Assembly: GCA_031283145.1 (NCBI GenBank)
Contig: JAITCJ010000187.1
Coordinates: forward strand, 1 to 7,389
Source: Holophagales bacterium
GTDB lineage: Bacteria > Acidobacteriota > Holophagae > Holophagales > Holophagaceae
Direction: 5' to 3'
DNA length: 7,389 nt
Made by a program: the position numbers and the translations under genes. Of the stretch, positions 6,113 through 7,389 are shown in pieces. Under the pieces are notes generated by a model. The model was not told the DNA's origin and ran no database searches. It saw only the letters and a program-made list of their open reading frames with translations. Within the stretch, counting starts at the first letter, position 1, and each line of letters begins with the position of its first letter.

Positions 6113-6152
6113 TAATAGCGAGGCACATTCGTCTGAATGCGCCTTGCTATTA
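6113..6152 (-). other. 18-bp stem-loop in the uvrA leader
   Basis: Bases 6113-6130 and 6135-6152 are inverted copies around the four-base loop GTCT. Sixteen of 18 positions pair by Watson-Crick rules; in the minus-strand RNA the remaining two are one G-U and one A-C. There is no T run after it, so it is not an intrinsic terminator. It ends 17 bases before the uvrA ATG and begins close to the predicted transcript start, so the uvrA mRNA would carry it almost at its 5' end. It could stabilise the mRNA, affect translation, or be a REP-like palindromic repeat. Confidence 0.7.
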
Positions 6153-6163
6153 CAAGTTATTTG

Positions 6164-6172
6164 ACTATAGCA
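6164..6172 (-). promoter_or_regulatory. Candidate extended -10 promoter for uvrA
   Basis: The minus strand reads TGCTATAGT, a TGn-TATAGT extended -10 element. The transcript would start near 6157, giving a leader of about 62 bases that includes the hairpin at 6113-6152. No good -35 is present 16-18 bases upstream, which is tolerable for extended -10 promoters. Assignment rests on motif and position only. Confidence 0.4.
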
Positions 6173-6232
6173 TTGGTAAACACTGAATCTTTACTTTGAA
6201 AAAGTCAATAAACTTAGCGCTGATTTGTCTGC

Positions 6233-6248
6233 GTACAACCGGTTGAAC
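6233..6248. promoter_or_regulatory. Palindrome upstream of uvrA, possible operator
   Basis: GTACAACCGGTTGAAC has a perfect 10-base core (CAACCGGTTG) flanked by GT and AC with one mismatched pair between. It is the size of a dimeric regulator site and lies about 60 bases upstream of the candidate uvrA -10. It does not match the E. coli-type LexA box (CTGT-N8-ACAG). Binding by any regulator is conjecture. Confidence 0.25.
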
Positions 6249-6344
6249 ATTTAATTCTTTTATTGACACAATTTACGCTCAATGCTGGTTCGCGCTTACA
6301 AGTACAAATATTACAATTACAGACGTATCAGCATGATTTCGCAA

Positions 6345-7389
6345 TTACCTTTTTTGCTTGGCCTCAGCCTGTGTCCATGTTTTGAGTATCCAATCGTTCT
6401 GACACTCCTTTTTCTCGTCAAATCTGGCTTCACACGCGCTTAATATGGCTGTCCAGTCAGATGCTCTCTCGGCTTGTCTCAAAAACTTGATAAAGACAAC
6501 TTCCGGTATTATGTTTTCCTGCATATAGTACATGGGGGGGCGCCAGAAAGTTGTATACTTGAAATATCCATACCAGTCAACAGAATTTCTTGATAAGTTA
6601 AGGTCTTCCCACTTGCTGAGATCCAGCAAAGGCTCTATGTACCACTGATCAATGGGTTCATCTTTGAGCATATTTAGTATGTCAAAAACAATGGCGGAGC
6701 TAAGACGAATCCAATTGTCTTTATTCACCATTTTAGAATACGCTTCAAGAGAAATAGGTCTGCGGGTTATGGCAGAATATTTGAAAATGTTTTTTTCCAG
6801 ATATTCGCTTGGAAGATACTTTTCAGCTTCCAGGCAGTACATGTTCATCACTTCATGATTGTCTGGATTCTGCGCGATAAATTTTTCAAGTGTATTGAGA
6901 TATTTACATTCTTCTCTATTTATTAAATCAATTAACACTTTGATTTCTTTTGAATTGACATCTATATTTTCAAGTTCATCAAAAGTTATCGTTCCAGTCT
7001 CGACAAAAACATTCGCGTTTTTAAGCACCCATGAACCATGAGTTAAACTCATGTCCTGTGTTGCTTTAAAATTTACTTTATTTTGCGGCAAATACGTAAC
7101 TATACTATCCAAAAGCGGCTCAGGGAAATTATGTGATAAAAGTATAGAGTTAAAATATTTTTTATTGTTTTTTTCAAATGAAAGTTTGAATATTTCATCA
7201 ATTTGTTTTCGATTTGTCATATCCAGGATATCCCTATTAAGGGCATTATCAGGTATGTTTTTGCCTTCAAAAAGTTTATTAAAATATCCCGTGAGCTTTG
7301 ACCATTTAGGACCTAATTTTGGTCTTATTTTTATTAAGTAATCAGCAAATTCGGCATATCGTTTGTATTCAATAAGTTTATCCCCCTTT
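6345..7389 (-). CDS. Unidentified A+T-rich protein, C-terminal part (5' end outside window)
   Basis: No family is recognised. The frame ends at TAA 6345-6347 and is open through 7388, with no stop codon up to the window edge: 56 codons lie upstream of the first ATG (7218-7220), giving 347 visible residues. That ATG has no good ribosome binding site, and the upstream residues look like normal protein (for example KWSKLTGYFNKLFEG), so the gene most likely starts beyond 7389. The protein is rich in Lys, Asn, Glu, Ile and aromatics, mostly helical in character. A stretch around FIAQNPDNHEVMNMYCLEAEKYLP has TPR-like helix spacing. Tryptophans recur in the C-terminal half (NWIRL, QWYIEP, SKWEDL, DWYGYF, FWRPP, DWTAI, DWILKTW). 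There is no visible signal peptide, membrane segment or catalytic motif in this part. Codon use is clearly more A+T-rich than in uvrA, tsaD and gatC, compatible with later acquisition. Same strand as uvrA, separated from it by about 250 bases. Confidence 0.7.
   Translation of the reverse strand, partial: KGDKLIEYKRYAEFADYLIKIRPKLGPKWSKLTGYFNKLFEGKNIPDNALNRDILDMTNRKQIDEIFKLSFEKNNKKYFNSILLSHNFPEPLLDSIVTYLPQNKVNFKATQDMSLTHGSWVLKNANVFVETGTITFDELENIDVNSKEIKVLIDLINREECKYLNTLEKFIAQNPDNHEVMNMYCLEAEKYLPSEYLEKNIFKYSAITRRPISLEAYSKMVNKDNWIRLSSAIVFDILNMLKDEPIDQWYIEPLLDLSKWEDLNLSRNSVDWYGYFKYTTFWRPPMYYMQENIIPEVVFIKFLRQAERASDWTAILSACEARFDEKKECQNDWILKTWTQAEAKQKR

Noticed and set aside
6096..6128. Upstream ATG giving uvrA 11 extra residues
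   Set aside because: The extra residues have no counterpart in E. coli UvrA, and this ATG lies in an arm of the leader hairpin. The downstream ATG aligns with the known N-terminus.
6096..6344. Classical SOS (LexA) box upstream of uvrA
   Set aside because: No CTGT-N8-ACAG, GTTC-N7-GTTC or CGAAC-type box was found by eye. Only the unrelated palindrome at 6233-6248 is present.

Overview
The window looks like chromosomal DNA from a diderm (Gram-negative-type) bacterium. It carries the end of a Kdo transferase gene for lipid A/LPS synthesis, two small lipoprotein genes with outer-envelope-style signal peptides, and a GatC subunit, which implies the indirect tRNA-dependent amidotransferase route to Gln-tRNA or Asn-tRNA. 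The lineage cannot be fixed from the sequence. The coiled-coil/glycine-zipper lipoprotein resembles, from memory, proteins common in Acidobacteriota-like and other deep-branching phyla, but this is a weak pointer.

Layout: (1) 1-344, plus strand, 3' end of a kdtA/waaA-like gene that begins outside the window. (2) 345-554, a convergent intergenic region holding a non-coding block bounded by imperfect 24-bp inverted repeats (348-371 and 491-514), with several small hairpins inside. (3) 555-1478, minus strand, a lipoprotein with a coiled coil, an RG-rich linker, a beta-type domain and a glycine-zipper C-terminus. (4) 1479-1648, a dense regulatory spacer with a 3' stem-loop, an intrinsic terminator and a promoter overlapping that terminator. 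(5) 1649-1852, minus strand, a 67-residue low-complexity lipoprotein whose leader and signal peptide resemble those of the downstream gene. (6) 1920-6095, minus strand, a tight cluster uvrA - tsaD - gatC, joining nucleotide excision repair, t6A tRNA modification and tRNA-dependent amidation. (7) 6096-6344, the uvrA leader/promoter region, with an 18-bp hairpin, an extended -10 candidate and a palindrome. (8) 6345-7389, minus strand, an A+T-rich gene of unknown function whose frame stays open to the window edge.

All complete genes lie on the minus strand. uvrA, tsaD and gatC are spaced like an operon, and the tsaD stop overlaps the gatC ribosome binding site. The two lipoprotein genes follow, but have their own strong ribosome binding sites and, for the larger one, a recognisable terminator/promoter break. 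The housekeeping genes are ordinary. The less usual content is the inverted-repeat block after kdtA, the hairpin leader of uvrA, the paired lipoproteins and the unidentified 3'-most gene. No CRISPR array, tRNA, rRNA, transposase or phage gene was seen, and no stretch longer than about 250 bases lacks a gene.
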